From NCBI GenBank assembly GCA_015259235.1, contig JABZGM010000047.1, forward strand, positions 1 through 13,214: a DNA stretch of 13,214 nt, written 5' to 3'. The translations under genes were made by a program, and so were the position numbers. Below, piece by piece: positions 1 through 8,263 of this stretch. The notes beneath the pieces are model-generated. The model saw only the letters and a list, made by a program, of their open reading frames with translations. It ran no database searches and was not told the DNA's origin. Source of the DNA: Alloprevotella sp. (GTDB taxonomy: Bacteria > Bacteroidota > Bacteroidia > Bacteroidales > Bacteroidaceae). Within the stretch, counting starts at the first letter, position 1. Every line of letters begins with the position of its first letter.

Positions 1-1712
1 TTGTAGCAATACTCTTCTGTCTTACCTTTGCGGCAACGATAGAGCGGAGGCATAGCGATATAGAGGTGATTTTCGCGAATCACTTGTGGGAAGTAGCGAT
101 AGAAGAGCGTCATAATCAGCGTTGCAATGTGCTGACCATCGACGTCAGCATCCGCCATGATCACGATCTTGTGGTAGCGGAGCTTTTCAATGTTCGCTTC
201 CTTAGAATCCACTTCGCCAGTTTCACCTTCCTTCTGAACGCCAAAACGGATGCCCAGTGCTTGGATGATGTTATTGACTTCGTCACTCTCGAAAGCCTTG
301 TGCCACATCGCCTTCTCCACATTGAGAATTTTACCACGGAGAGGGAGAATCGCTTGTGTTGCACGGCTACGTCCTTGCTTGGCAGATCCACCTGCAGAGT
401 CACCCTCGACGAGGAACAATTCGCATTCTTCAGGCACCTTGCTAGAGCAGTCGGCGAGTTTACCGGGAAGTCCACCACCGCTCATGGGGTTCTTGCGTTG
501 CACGGTCTCACGAGCTTTGCGAGCAGCCACACGCGCCGTAGCAGCAAGAATCACTTTGTCCACAATCAGCTTCGCTTCCTTCGGATGTTCCTCCAAATAG
601 TAGGTGAGTGCTTCACCCACAGCTTGGTTCACAGCACCCATCACCTCACTGTTACCGAGTTTCGTTTTTGTTTGTCCTTCAAACTGAGGTTCTGCCACCT
701 TCACGCTGATTACGGCAGTGAGACCTTCACGGAAGTCTTCACCCGTGATTTCAATCTTCGCCTTCTCAATCTGCTTTTGAGCTGTCTCTTCTGCATACTT
801 TTTCAACACACGCGTCACCGCAGAGCGGAAACCAGCAAGGTGAGTACCCCCTTCGATGGTGTTGATATTGTTGACGTAAGAGTGGAGATTTTCCGAATAA
901 CTAGTGTTGTAGACAATCGCCACCTCCACAGGGATGCCTTCTTTCTCCGTGTTGATGTAGATCACATCAGGGATAAGAGGAGTACGCATCGCATCTTGGT
1001 AGCGCACAAACTCGCGCAGACCTTGTTCTGAGTAGAAAGTCTCGCTGAGTGGCTTACCATTTTCATCAATTTCTCTCTCATCAGTGAGGACGATGGTGAG
1101 TCCAGCGTTGAGGAAAGCCAATTCGCGCATACGATTGGCAAGAATGTCGTAGCGATAGGTCGTAGTGGTGAAGATTTCTGGATCTGGCCAGAATTGTTGT
1201 CTCGTACCACGGCGATCCGTTTCGCCCACCACCTTCACTTCATAAAGGGGTTTACCAGTGTTGTACTCTTGTTGGTAGATCTTTCCATCGCGAAACACCT
1301 GCGACTTCATGTGTGTCGAAAGTGCATTCACGCAGGAAACACCCACACCGTGCAGACCGCCGGAAACTTTGTAGGAGCCTTTATCAAACTTACCACCAGC
1401 GTGGAGCACTGTCATCACGACTTGCAGCGCGCTCACCCCCTCTTTTTCGTGGATATCCACGGGGATACCGCGACCATTGTCTTGCACAACGATAGAGTTG
1501 TCTTTACAGATGGTCACCTCGATGTGGGTGCAGTAGCCTGCCAAAGCCTCGTCGATAGAGTTGTCCACTGTTTCGTAGACCAAGTGGTGCAGACCTTTTT
1601 CGCTGATGTCGCCAATGTACATGGCTGGGCGCTTGCGAACGGCTTCAAGCCCCTCAAGCACCTGGATATTTGATGCGGAATATCCCGCTGGTTTTTGTTC
1701 TTTTTCTTCCAT
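1..1712 (-). CDS. gyrB: DNA gyrase subunit B (C-terminus cut by window edge)
   Basis: ATPase subunit of DNA gyrase, which with GyrA introduces negative supercoils in the cytoplasm. The frame is open for 570 codons from the ATG at 1712 to the window edge. The GHKL ATPase fold is clear: ETVDNSIDEA with the Mg-binding Asn at residue 51, DNGRGIP at 78-84 and GGLHGVG at 118-124. The TOPRIM domain follows, with EGDSAGG at 436-442 and DADVDGQHI from 521, then LFYRYFPQVI. About 80 C-terminal residues should lie outside the window, judging from the family's usual length near 650. The start is fixed by the family N-terminus (YSASNIQVLEGLEAVRKRP follows at once) and by a good promoter 25 bases upstream. 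DADVDGQHI rather than DADVDGSHI is a variant also known in actinobacterial GyrB. ParE is the main alternative, but the sequence fits GyrB of Bacteroidales better. Confidence 0.97.
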   Translation of the reverse strand, partial: MEEKEQKPAGYSASNIQVLEGLEAVRKRPAMYIGDISEKGLHHLVYETVDNSIDEALAGYCTHIEVTICKDNSIVVQDNGRGIPVDIHEKEGVSALQVVMTVLHAGGKFDKGSYKVSGGLHGVGVSCVNALSTHMKSQVFRDGKIYQQEYNTGKPLYEVKVVGETDRRGTRQQFWPDPEIFTTTTYRYDILANRMRELAFLNAGLTIVLTDEREIDENGKPLSETFYSEQGLREFVRYQDAMRTPLIPDVIYINTEKEGIPVEVAIVYNTSYSENLHSYVNNINTIEGGTHLAGFRSAVTRVLKKYAEETAQKQIEKAKIEITGEDFREGLTAVISVKVAEPQFEGQTKTKLGNSEVMGAVNQAVGEALTYYLEEHPKEAKLIVDKVILAATARVAARKARETVQRKNPMSGGGLPGKLADCSSKVPEECELFLVEGDSAGGSAKQGRSRATQAILPLRGKILNVEKAMWHKAFESDEVNNIIQALGIRFGVQKEGETGEVDSKEANIEKLRYHKIVIMADADVDGQHIATLIMTLFYRYFPQVIRENHLYIAMPPLYRCRKGKTEEYCY

Positions 1713-1736
1713 ATAAATGGGTGGTTTATAACGAAG

Positions 1737-1768
1737 CAAAGTTACAAAATAATTATGAGATAACCAAC
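1737..1768 (-). promoter_or_regulatory. Predicted gyrB promoter (Bacteroidota type)
   Basis: On the minus strand TAACTTTG (1744-1737) matches the Bacteroidota -7 box TAnnTTTG exactly. GTTG (1768-1765), 20 bases upstream, matches three of four positions of the -33 box TTTG. The predicted transcript start lies about 20 bases before the gyrB ATG. Confidence 0.65.
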
Positions 1769-1903
1769 ATCTAATCTCGTGTTTCTCATGCCCCTATATT
1801 GGAACTATGCGTAATTTCAGCGTGCTCTCTGAAGCATTAGGGTGCTTGTCAATCGTCTATACGATCTTTTTATTGCGATTCTCTATAAAAAATGCCGCTT
1901 TTC

Positions 1904-1935
1904 TTTGGATGTTTCCTAGGTGATTCTTATTTTTG
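1904..1935 (+). promoter_or_regulatory. Predicted promoter of the fimbrial-type lipoprotein gene
   Basis: TTTG (1904-1907) and TATTTTTG (1928-1935) match the Bacteroidota -33/-7 consensus perfectly, with a 20-base spacer. The implied leader before the ATG at 2039 is about 95 nt. This promoter diverges from that of gyrB. Together the two account for the 326-base gap 1713-2038, where I see no gene. Confidence 0.65.
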
Positions 1936-2038
1936 TATCCAAACTCCGGCTGTTTTCGCCTTGTGTATCCACATCATAATCAGACGCTTGTGATGACTTT
2001 TGGCGAAATCCAGTTTTTCTCATACCATAAAACCTTAT

Positions 2039-3568
2039 ATGACTATGAATCGTTTTCATCCCTGCTATGCTTCGACGGCTTTATCCCCCTCTTTGGGGGC
2101 AGCTCTGCTCCTATTGGGCACTCTGGTGGCGAGTTGTGGCACCATCGACCTTCCCGATGAACCTCAACAGAAAGAGAAACCACACAAAGTGACCATCCAC
2201 ACGCGTGCTGTCACCCCCGAATCGGTGACTCTTCCCATTGAAGTGGTGGCTTTCTCCGAAGGAGGTCAATACGTGTCGCATCAACGACTCACCAAGGCGG
2301 AAGATAAGCTCACCCTCTCTCTGGCAGAAGGGCGTTATCGTCTTGTGGCTTTTTCGGGAGTGGGAGCATACACCCTTCCTGCCGAGGGAGTGACACCCAA
2401 AAGCCCCATTGCTCAGAAAAACATTGCATCTTCAGGGGAAGAAAATACCGATGCTGCGACACTGACCGATAAAGCACTCACGGGCAAAGCCTTGATGCGT
2501 GGAGAAGCCGAAATTGAAGTGGGTAAAAAGCGCAACACAGTCGACATCCTGCTTGGTCACACCATGAGTGCGGTGGAGTTTCGCTTGTCGCAAATCCCCG
2601 CTGATGTAGAGCAAGTGCGTGTGCGACTTTCTTCTGTTTATGGCGAAATCAACTGGGATGGTCGTTACGCCCAACCCACCACTGCCACGCTCTCTGCTCA
2701 CCGCACCGACAACAATGTGTGGACCACTGATATTTGTTATCTTTTCCCCACATCGGGGGATAACACCGTTGCCACCATCTCGCTGGTGAATCACGACGAA
2801 GAGCGCAACTATGCCTACACCCTTCGCCAGCCTTTAACGGCAGGCACTCCCTATCGCTACTTTGGCGCTTTCAAAGCCCAAGCCAAGCACATTGCTTTGG
2901 AGGGAAATCTCACTACCACCGAGTGGCGCCCGTGGATAGAACAAAACTTCTCTTTTGGAGCTACGCTAGTCGATGGGCAACCTGATCATCCCAATACTCC
3001 AAATCCTGAACAACCTAACCCTAATCCCACTGATCCAAAGCCTTCGCCCGACAAGCCCTCGCCACACCCCCCTCACGAAGACACGCCCAATACGGAGGAT
3101 TTGCAAGGATTTCCCAAAGTCGGCACCCTCTGGAAGGGCAAATTTCTCGTGGCTGCTGTGCGACTCATCACAGCCGATGAGGCAGATGTGATGTTGCTCA
3201 GCAAAGAACAGTTGGAAAGTGCCGAATCAGCCTATTCCACACAAGGAAACGCCGAGGATGCTCCTCGCTATGCAAGCAGTTATGTAGAAGATGGAGAAGC
3301 GGGATGGAGCGTTCCCACCAAGGAAGAAGCGCAGATTTTGGCAAATAACTTCCATGGCGATCGTCTCAATGCGGTCAATGATGTGCTGAGAAGTGTGCGC
3401 GCCACAGAAATCTATGATGTTATTGGCAAGTCCAAAATCCGATATCTTTGCGACGAAGGACGCACCTCCTTCATGTTTGTTGAGCACACCTCCTTCCGCA
3501 AGGGCACTCCCTCTGGACAATCTTTCGTCGTGCGCCTCGTCAAGCACGTTAGGGTCAGAAAACAATAA
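2039..3568 (+). CDS. Fimbrillin/Mfa2-FimB-like surface lipoprotein with Pro-rich linker
   Basis: Predicted lipoprotein of about 509 residues. A hydrophobic stretch (GAALLLLGTLVASC) ends in the lipobox VASC, so the mature protein would start at a lipidated Cys (residue 33 from the ATG at 2039, 31 from the ATG at 2045). Starting at either ATG gives a normal signal peptide; the in-frame ATG at 2000 would add 13 polar residues and is less likely. The mature N-terminal half is beta-rich (VTIHTRAVTPESVTLPIEVV, then TMSAVEFRLSQIP) and resembles the Bacteroidales fimbrillin/anchor (Mfa2/FimB-like) fold. Next comes a Pro/Asn/Asp-rich linker encoded around 2975-3105 (PNPEQPNPNPTDPKPSPDKP). The C-terminal domain carries GWSVPTKEEAQILANNF, YLCDEGRTSFMF and a final FVVRLVKHVRVRK. 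Family assignment rests on recalled pattern and is moderate; being an exported lipoprotein is secure. No fimbrial structural genes are adjacent. Confidence 0.75.
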   Translation: MTMNRFHPCYASTALSPSLGAALLLLGTLVASCGTIDLPDEPQQKEKPHKVTIHTRAVTPESVTLPIEVVAFSEGGQYVSHQRLTKAEDKLTLSLAEGRYRLVAFSGVGAYTLPAEGVTPKSPIAQKNIASSGEENTDAATLTDKALTGKALMRGEAEIEVGKKRNTVDILLGHTMSAVEFRLSQIPADVEQVRVRLSSVYGEINWDGRYAQPTTATLSAHRTDNNVWTTDICYLFPTSGDNTVATISLVNHDEERNYAYTLRQPLTAGTPYRYFGAFKAQAKHIALEGNLTTTEWRPWIEQNFSFGATLVDGQPDHPNTPNPEQPNPNPTDPKPSPDKPSPHPPHEDTPNTEDLQGFPKVGTLWKGKFLVAAVRLITADEADVMLLSKEQLESAESAYSTQGNAEDAPRYASSYVEDGEAGWSVPTKEEAQILANNFHGDRLNAVNDVLRSVRATEIYDVIGKSKIRYLCDEGRTSFMFVEHTSFRKGTPSGQSFVVRLVKHVRVRKQ

Positions 3569-3582
3569 GTGCTGCTATGTTC

Positions 3583-3678
3583 GCTTGATTCAGGGCTTAG
3601 CCCAAGCATACACTGTCATAGTCAACCTGCCTTTCGCGGGATAAGCAGTGGAATCCGCAATTCCTTCTGCTTGTTGAC
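3583..3678 (+). other. Structured 3' region: hairpin plus possible three-way junction
   Basis: Just downstream of the lipoprotein gene. A first hairpin pairs 3583-3586 with 3604-3607 and GGGC (3593-3596) with GCCC (3600-3603). Then GTCAA (3621-3625) pairs with TTGAC (3674-3678), enclosing two arms: CCTGC/GCGGG (3626-3630/3636-3640, one G-U) and AAGCAG/CTGCTT (3643-3648/3667-3672), the latter continuing as GGAAT/ATTCC (3650-3654/3660-3664) around a 5-nt loop. No open frame accounts for the segment. It could be a 3'-UTR structure, a small RNA or a dispersed palindromic DNA element. Confidence 0.4.
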
Positions 3679-3691
3679 TCTTCCTTTTACA

Positions 3692-3742
3692 TAAAAATCA
3701 AGGTGAAACTCAATCATTTGAGTTTCACCTTGATGATTTTTG
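3692..3742. terminator. Bidirectional intrinsic terminator between convergent genes
   Basis: A perfect 17-bp stem, ATCAAGGTGAAACTCAA (3697-3713) with its complement (3718-3734), encloses a TCAT loop. On the plus strand it is followed by GATTTTTG, on the minus strand by TTTTTATG, so it can end both the lipoprotein transcript and the seven-gene minus-strand operon. Confidence 0.9.
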
Positions 3743-3761
3743 TCTGACGTCTGTCAGTCTT

Positions 3762-4805
3762 CTATTTCTTTCTGAGCAATGCTCTGGCTTGTTCTAGGAT
3801 GGTGTCTACTCCGCGTTGGTAGTCCTTGCGCGTGATGCTCACAGGGATGTCTGGTTCGATGCCAAACTCCGTGTGTTGCATCTTCGTGTTGTAGATAGGG
3901 CTTGCCGAAAAACGGATGCTCCATCCCCCAGGAAGTTCTGAGGAGAAAGGAAGTCCCGAACCGCCACCCGTGTGGTCGCCCATAAAGGTCACGTTGGGCA
4001 AGGCTTTCATATACATCACAAAGGCATTGGCTGCACTGTAGGTGCGACGATTTGCCAACACCACGATAGGCTTCTGCCATCGAAGACCCTTCCCCGGTTT
4101 TAGGATGATGGGTTGAGGGGGAGAGAAATCGGAGTGTCCCGGTCCAGTTTTGTGAGAAATATAGCCCACGGTCACTTCTTCGTTGGTAAACACCGAAGCC
4201 AAAGTCTGTGCAGCGGTGAGTAAGCCCCCACTATTGCTGCGCACATCGACAATCAAACCATCGCAGGTGGCGAGGTAGCGCATGATTTCGTGGAGATTTC
4301 CAGCACCGATTTCGTTGTTAAATGAGGCGCAGCGCACATATCCCACATTGTCGTCAAAGACCTTGTATTGTAGTCCAGAGGCAAGTTGATACTCTTCTGC
4401 CTTTCCGAGTGCGCGGCGCAGCAGACTATCACTAAAATTCACCGGATACGCCTCATACCAGCGAGTGTAGCGTGCCGTGTTTTGGGGAGACCAGAGATTC
4501 ACGTGCCCATCGCGCAATTCGTTGCACATCTTGCCCAGCACCTGAAACAGCGCTTGTGGCGACATCGAATCCGACACCTGCGCAGCATAGCGTTGGTGCA
4601 CCTCGTTCCAGTCCAAACCATATTCTTTTTTCTTATAGTCAAAGAAACAATAGTGGCGGTCGAAGATGCGCCACAGTGCCTCAAAGTCATCTCGAGGAGA
4701 GGTGGAGAATCCTTCAGAGGTGATGCAAGAAGCGCTCATGAGCAGCGTGAAACTACAGCATAAATAGGCAACTATTCGCTGTATGCGTGCAGAAAGTAAA
4801 GTCAT
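3762..4805 (-). CDS. S41-family (tricorn-like) serine protease lipoprotein
   Basis: Predicted envelope-anchored serine peptidase of 347 residues. The signal peptide ends in LLMSASC (Cys27), a lipoprotein-type site. Residues about 39-72 resemble the N-terminal helical part of Bacteroidota S41 proteins. LRDGHVNL places a His at 101, IVDVRSNSGG lies near 183-194, and TYSAAN places the expected nucleophile at Ser257. TEFGIEPDIPV near 312-322 matches the acidic C-terminal motif. The His/Ser/acid layout is of the tricorn type rather than the Ser-Lys CtpA type, and I see no PDZ domain. The ATG at 4805 overlaps the stop of the upstream gene as ATGA, which supports this start over the in-frame ATG at 4859 and implies coupled translation. 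It is the last gene before the terminator. Substrate unknown. Confidence 0.88.
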   Translation of the reverse strand: MTLLSARIQRIVAYLCCSFTLLMSASCITSEGFSTSPRDDFEALWRIFDRHYCFFDYKKKEYGLDWNEVHQRYAAQVSDSMSPQALFQVLGKMCNELRDGHVNLWSPQNTARYTRWYEAYPVNFSDSLLRRALGKAEEYQLASGLQYKVFDDNVGYVRCASFNNEIGAGNLHEIMRYLATCDGLIVDVRSNSGGLLTAAQTLASVFTNEEVTVGYISHKTGPGHSDFSPPQPIILKPGKGLRWQKPIVVLANRRTYSAANAFVMYMKALPNVTFMGDHTGGGSGLPFSSELPGGWSIRFSASPIYNTKMQHTEFGIEPDIPVSITRKDYQRGVDTILEQARALLRKK

Positions 4806-5680
4806 CGTTTCAAGAATTGCAGCGTTTTGGTGTAACCAATGAGGAAGGTGTGGTGCCAAGCATGGCGATCGAGATGGTGCGCAGTGCTTTGTCGAATGTC
4901 CGCTTTGTATCCCAAAGTCAGACTGCTTGTTCCGAAAGGTATGGAGATAGTCGAAATCAATCGCACCGAGGGAGCATTGAAAGGATGCGAAAATACGACA
5001 TTCTCATTGGCATGACCTAAGGTAAAAATCTCGTAATACGACTGACCATAATTGGGCGTGAAGAAAGCACCCATCAGTGGGAGGTCGCATTGCGTGCGCC
5101 ATGTCCAGTGTTTCTTCCACAAGGTGAATTGTCTCATCGCTACTGCCGAAGCCGACAAGTCGACTGCCATGCGCATTTGTCCTGGGTTGTTGCCATTGCG
5201 CGTGTTGTACGTACCGCCGAAATGCGCTCCCAGCAAACCGCCGAGGGAGAAATTCCAAGTGGGTTGCATCATCACGTGGTAGTGCTGACCATAGTTGAAT
5301 TGCATCTCTCCATCCCAAGTGGTTGCATTCCCCACTGGATTATTGAGATGCGAAGCATTGAGGTCAAAATAGGTCATTTGGCTCCAGCGTCCTTGCCCAC
5401 GTCGCATCGTTCGTTCGCCTATTCGGGTAAATCCTAAAGTGCTACCCTTATAGTCCAAAGGCGAAAGATAACTGTCATACACATGATTGTAGCCCACGCC
5501 CAAAAGATACGTCCGCTCCACCACACCCGAAAGGGGGGCGCGTTCGGGAGGGGTTGCAACTTGTTGTAAGGTTGCAGCTAGAGAAGCGGTGTTTGCCTCT
5601 GGTATGTTCGATAAATCCTTATTTTCGGCTGCGAGCCACAGCGGAAGGCAAGCCCAAAAGGTGAGGAGTAGAAGGCGCAT
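4802..5680 (-). CDS. DUF3316-like exported protein
   Basis: Exported protein of 292 residues. A clean signal peptide (MRLLLLTFWACLPLWLAA, cleavage before Glu19) fixes the start at 5680, although the frame stays open further upstream. The body has many short aromatic, alternating stretches (YLLGVGYNHVYDSYLSPLDY, FNYGQHYHVMMQPTWNFSLG, SLTLGYKADI), consistent with beta structure and possibly an outer-membrane barrel. The pattern fits the uncharacterised Bacteroidota family DUF3316; this is recalled, not searched. The first 62 bases overlap the end of the GHL10 gene, and the last four overlap the S41 protease start (ATGA), so all three are probably translated from one message. A role in the envelope beside a hydrolase and a protease is an inference; the molecular function is unknown. 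Confidence 0.8.
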   Translation of the reverse strand: MRLLLLTFWACLPLWLAAENKDLSNIPEANTASLAATLQQVATPPERAPLSGVVERTYLLGVGYNHVYDSYLSPLDYKGSTLGFTRIGERTMRRGQGRWSQMTYFDLNASHLNNPVGNATTWDGEMQFNYGQHYHVMMQPTWNFSLGGLLGAHFGGTYNTRNGNNPGQMRMAVDLSASAVAMRQFTLWKKHWTWRTQCDLPLMGAFFTPNYGQSYYEIFTLGHANENVVFSHPFNAPSVRLISTISIPFGTSSLTLGYKADIRQSTAHHLDRHAWHHTFLIGYTKTLQFLKR

Positions 5681-7133
5681 GGGGTTGATATTTAGGGAGA
5701 AGAGATTCGTTTCCATAGGCATCCATTGCCACAACGGCATAGGTGTCGTGCAGCAGACTAGGTAGCGCAGGGGTATAGTCAAAACGAGTGCCGCGAAGAT
5801 GGTGCGCCACCAGTTGTGCCCCTCGTTGGGTGATTCGATAGAGATTGTAGACCACTGGCGTATTGTCTGTCACGGGTTGCCAGGAGAAGCGCAATGTTTC
5901 TCCCACGATTTGAGAGGTCCACTTCGGACTCGCAGGAGCGATGCTGTCTAGCCACGTCATCGCAGGTGATAAGGCAGGTTGTCGATAAGCATCAGTCACA
6001 AAGTCCAGTAAACCTTTGACATTGTTGAGCAAAAAACGGCTGCGGAAGTAAGCCTGACCGCTCATGCCCAGTTGTCGGGTGAAGTTGATTTGTCGCATCA
6101 CGCGCATCACGTCCCAGTCTTTCTCACGAGGATCTAAAAAATAGATGCCCAATCCCGGAATCACAGGGCGACCGCTCGACTGTTCGTGCCAGTTCACCGC
6201 AAAAGGGTAGAAGTGTTTCCCATCGAAATACATCATGGGGAAGAGCATATCCATCCAACCCTCGCGGAGCCATGCTTGCGCATCTTGGTTCACCGCATCG
6301 CGAGCATTCCATCCATAGGAAAAGTGGAGGGGAAGATCGGCATATTTGCCTATCGGAGAACAAGACATCTTTACCCAAGGGCGCACACTGCGCACTGCCT
6401 CTGCCACCTTACGCACGGTTCGCGTCACATTGTCGCGTCGCCATTGCGCTTTCGGTTGACCGTATCCGTAGTGCGCATAGGTCTTGTTGTCATTAAAGGG
6501 GACTTCCTTTTCGGGATAGCGGATATAATCTAGGTGGATGCCATCGACATCATAGTTTTCCACGATTTCTCTCGCCATCGCAGCGATGTGTTCTGCCGTA
6601 CCGGGGCGACCCGGATCCATCATCCATTTGTCGCCAGCGCGCACACAGAGGTCGGGACGTCGCGCAGGGAGCGACTGTTTGCCCAGTTGTTTCGCCAAAG
6701 CTACCGAGCAGATGGGATAAGCCACTAAATAGGCGTGCAATTCCATGCCACGGCGGTGCGCTTCTTCCACGGCAAACGCCAAAACATCGTAGGGCGGAGC
6801 CACGCCAGGCGTGCCCGAGAAAGCCCCATCCCAAGGTTCGTAGCGCGAAGGATAAGCCGTTGTAGAGCGTAGGCGCGTTTGGAAGAGAATCGTGTTGATG
6901 CCCGCACGTTGCAACTGGTCAAAGGTCTGACACAAGAGTTGTTTTTGCAGTTCTGCTTTGTAAGCCGTCTGCGCATATTGATGTCCGGGCCAGTCCATGC
7001 CACCAAGGGTGCAAAACCATACAGCGCGCACTTCGCGTTGAGGAGAGGGAACGATATAAGGCTGCCCAGCAATCGGGAGTAGACTGCTGAATGTGAGCAA
7101 CATCGGGAGGATAAATCGAGAGAAAACTCGCAT
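5619..7133 (-). CDS. GHL10-type (GH10-like, DUF187) glycoside hydrolase with FN3-like tail
   Basis: Secreted or periplasmic hydrolase of 504 residues. The signal peptide covers about residues 1-23 (LLTFSSLLPIAG). The GHL10 barrel starts with REVRAVWFCTLGGMDWPG (33-50) and continues through INTILFQTRLRSTTAYPSRY and VDGIHLDYIRYP (Asp202, the strand expected to carry an active-site acid). Further barrel blocks are WVKMSCSPIGKY and WMDMLFPMMYFDG. After about residue 399 a fibronectin type III-like segment follows (FSWQPVTDNTPVVYNLYRI). The best-studied relative, E. coli DigH, cleaves peptidoglycan glycan strands lacking stem peptides, so a cell-wall role is plausible but the substrate cannot be read here. 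It starts 24 bases after the TPR gene stop. Confidence 0.9.
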   Translation of the reverse strand: MRVFSRFILPMLLTFSSLLPIAGQPYIVPSPQREVRAVWFCTLGGMDWPGHQYAQTAYKAELQKQLLCQTFDQLQRAGINTILFQTRLRSTTAYPSRYEPWDGAFSGTPGVAPPYDVLAFAVEEAHRRGMELHAYLVAYPICSVALAKQLGKQSLPARRPDLCVRAGDKWMMDPGRPGTAEHIAAMAREIVENYDVDGIHLDYIRYPEKEVPFNDNKTYAHYGYGQPKAQWRRDNVTRTVRKVAEAVRSVRPWVKMSCSPIGKYADLPLHFSYGWNARDAVNQDAQAWLREGWMDMLFPMMYFDGKHFYPFAVNWHEQSSGRPVIPGLGIYFLDPREKDWDVMRVMRQINFTRQLGMSGQAYFRSRFLLNNVKGLLDFVTDAYRQPALSPAMTWLDSIAPASPKWTSQIVGETLRFSWQPVTDNTPVVYNLYRITQRGAQLVAHHLRGTRFDYTPALPSLLHDTYAVVAMDAYGNESLLPKYQPHAPSTPHLLGLPSAVARSRK

Positions 7134-7157
7134 GTAGTAATATTGGTTCTTATCGTT

Positions 7158-8195
7158 TTATTTCAGTTTCTGCAACTGCACTGGCAATTCTTTGTGGGGA
7201 AATCCAGTGTGCAGCAACTTCTTCACCGCTTCTTTGGCTTTGGCTTTCATGCCCAATGCCAACAGCATCTCGGCTCGTGCCACTTGGTAAGACAACTTTT
7301 GAGGGTTCTCCTTCACCAATGTGTCCCAGTCTGCCAATGCAGCCTCTTCATTCCCCATGTCCTGATGGAGTTTAGCGCGGGCTTCTAACGGTTCTTCGTA
7401 GTTTTCATATTGTAGCACAGCATTGAGGTAGAGCAAGGCTTCATCATCGCGTTTCAGTGCGTGCAAAGCCTGTGTCAAGGGGAGTAGAGCTTCGCTGGCA
7501 TTAGCTTCTATTTTCAGGGTATGCTTGTAGGCAGCGACAGCCGCTTCGTACTCTTTGAGTGCGAGGTGACAATCCCCCAAGAGGGTATAAGCATCCATTT
7601 CTTCGTGAGGAGACAGTTCGGGCTTATTCTGCAAGAATGCCTTTAGGCTGTCTGCCGTAATTTGATATTTGCCCAAACGATAGAGTGTGTTGTACTGCCA
7701 AAGGTAAGTTTCGTTGATGAGCGATTGCAAATTGCTTTTGGGAGCAGACTCAAGGGTGGTCTTGACATTGCCTTTCTGTGCCAACTGTTGCGTCAATTCA
7801 GCACGCACTTCACGCAGTGTGCGTTCGGCATCGCGCCATTGTTCGCGCCAATAGTAAATCTTGGCAAGGTTCAAGCGCAACACCGCATTGCTCTCTGCTT
7901 TAGGTAGCAAGCGAAGCGCGTGTTCAAGTTCGTGCTGTGCTTGTGGCAAAGAGTCGTTACGCAATAAGAAGAAAGCCTTCTTCACCGCTTCATTATATGC
8001 CAACGAGTCTTGCGTAGCTAGCACGCGATCGCGCGCCATGATGCGCTGTTTGCTCATCGGGTTCTCGTTGGGAGTAGCCTTTGTCACGCGCCCCGTGTGC
8101 AAATCAATGGCAGTCTGTGCCTTGGCAACGGTGGAGCATCCGCAGCTGAGTCCTAACAAAAGTAGGACGATAAGCGAAAGTCTGATTTTACACAT
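7158..8195 (-). CDS. TPR-repeat lipoprotein
   Basis: Protein of 345 residues with a hydrophobic N-terminus (LSLIVLLLLGLSCGCST) ending in Cys residues 18 and 20; a lipoprotein is likely, though the lipobox is not classical. Residues about 201-334 contain four TPR-like helical pairs (DAYTLLGDCHLALKEYEAAV, ALTQALHALKRDDEALLYLN-like, AKLHQDMGNEEAALADWDTL, AEMLLALGMKAKAKEAVKKL). A further helical repeat region near 65-130 has two more. TPR proteins usually act as scaffolds for protein complexes, and here the partners could be the neighbouring envelope enzymes (inference). The gene lies 68 bases after recX and 24 bases before the GHL10 gene; no consensus promoter was seen in the 68-base gap. Confidence 0.85.
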   Translation of the reverse strand: MCKIRLSLIVLLLLGLSCGCSTVAKAQTAIDLHTGRVTKATPNENPMSKQRIMARDRVLATQDSLAYNEAVKKAFFLLRNDSLPQAQHELEHALRLLPKAESNAVLRLNLAKIYYWREQWRDAERTLREVRAELTQQLAQKGNVKTTLESAPKSNLQSLINETYLWQYNTLYRLGKYQITADSLKAFLQNKPELSPHEEMDAYTLLGDCHLALKEYEAAVAAYKHTLKIEANASEALLPLTQALHALKRDDEALLYLNAVLQYENYEEPLEARAKLHQDMGNEEAALADWDTLVKENPQKLSYQVARAEMLLALGMKAKAKEAVKKLLHTGFPHKELPVQLQKLK

Positions 8196-8263
8196 GAGAT
8201 ATAGGAAATGAGGGATGAAAAATGGATATTCAACCTAATCCAAATAGGTAATGATGAGGAAGA

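Noticed and set aside
129..152. Unusual DADVDGQHI in the GyrB TOPRIM domain
   Set aside because: Gln for Ser at this site is a known natural variant in other GyrB proteins, so it is not evidence of resistance or altered function.
66..1031. Long plus-strand open frame opposite gyrB
   Set aside because: It mirrors the highly conserved GyrB frame and has no recognisable protein content of its own. Other antisense frames over the named genes were dropped likewise.
1852..1869. Small hairpin ATCGT-CTAT-ACGAT followed by CTTTTTATT as a terminator
   Set aside because: The stem is only 5 bp, A/T-rich, and no gene ends before it on the plus strand.
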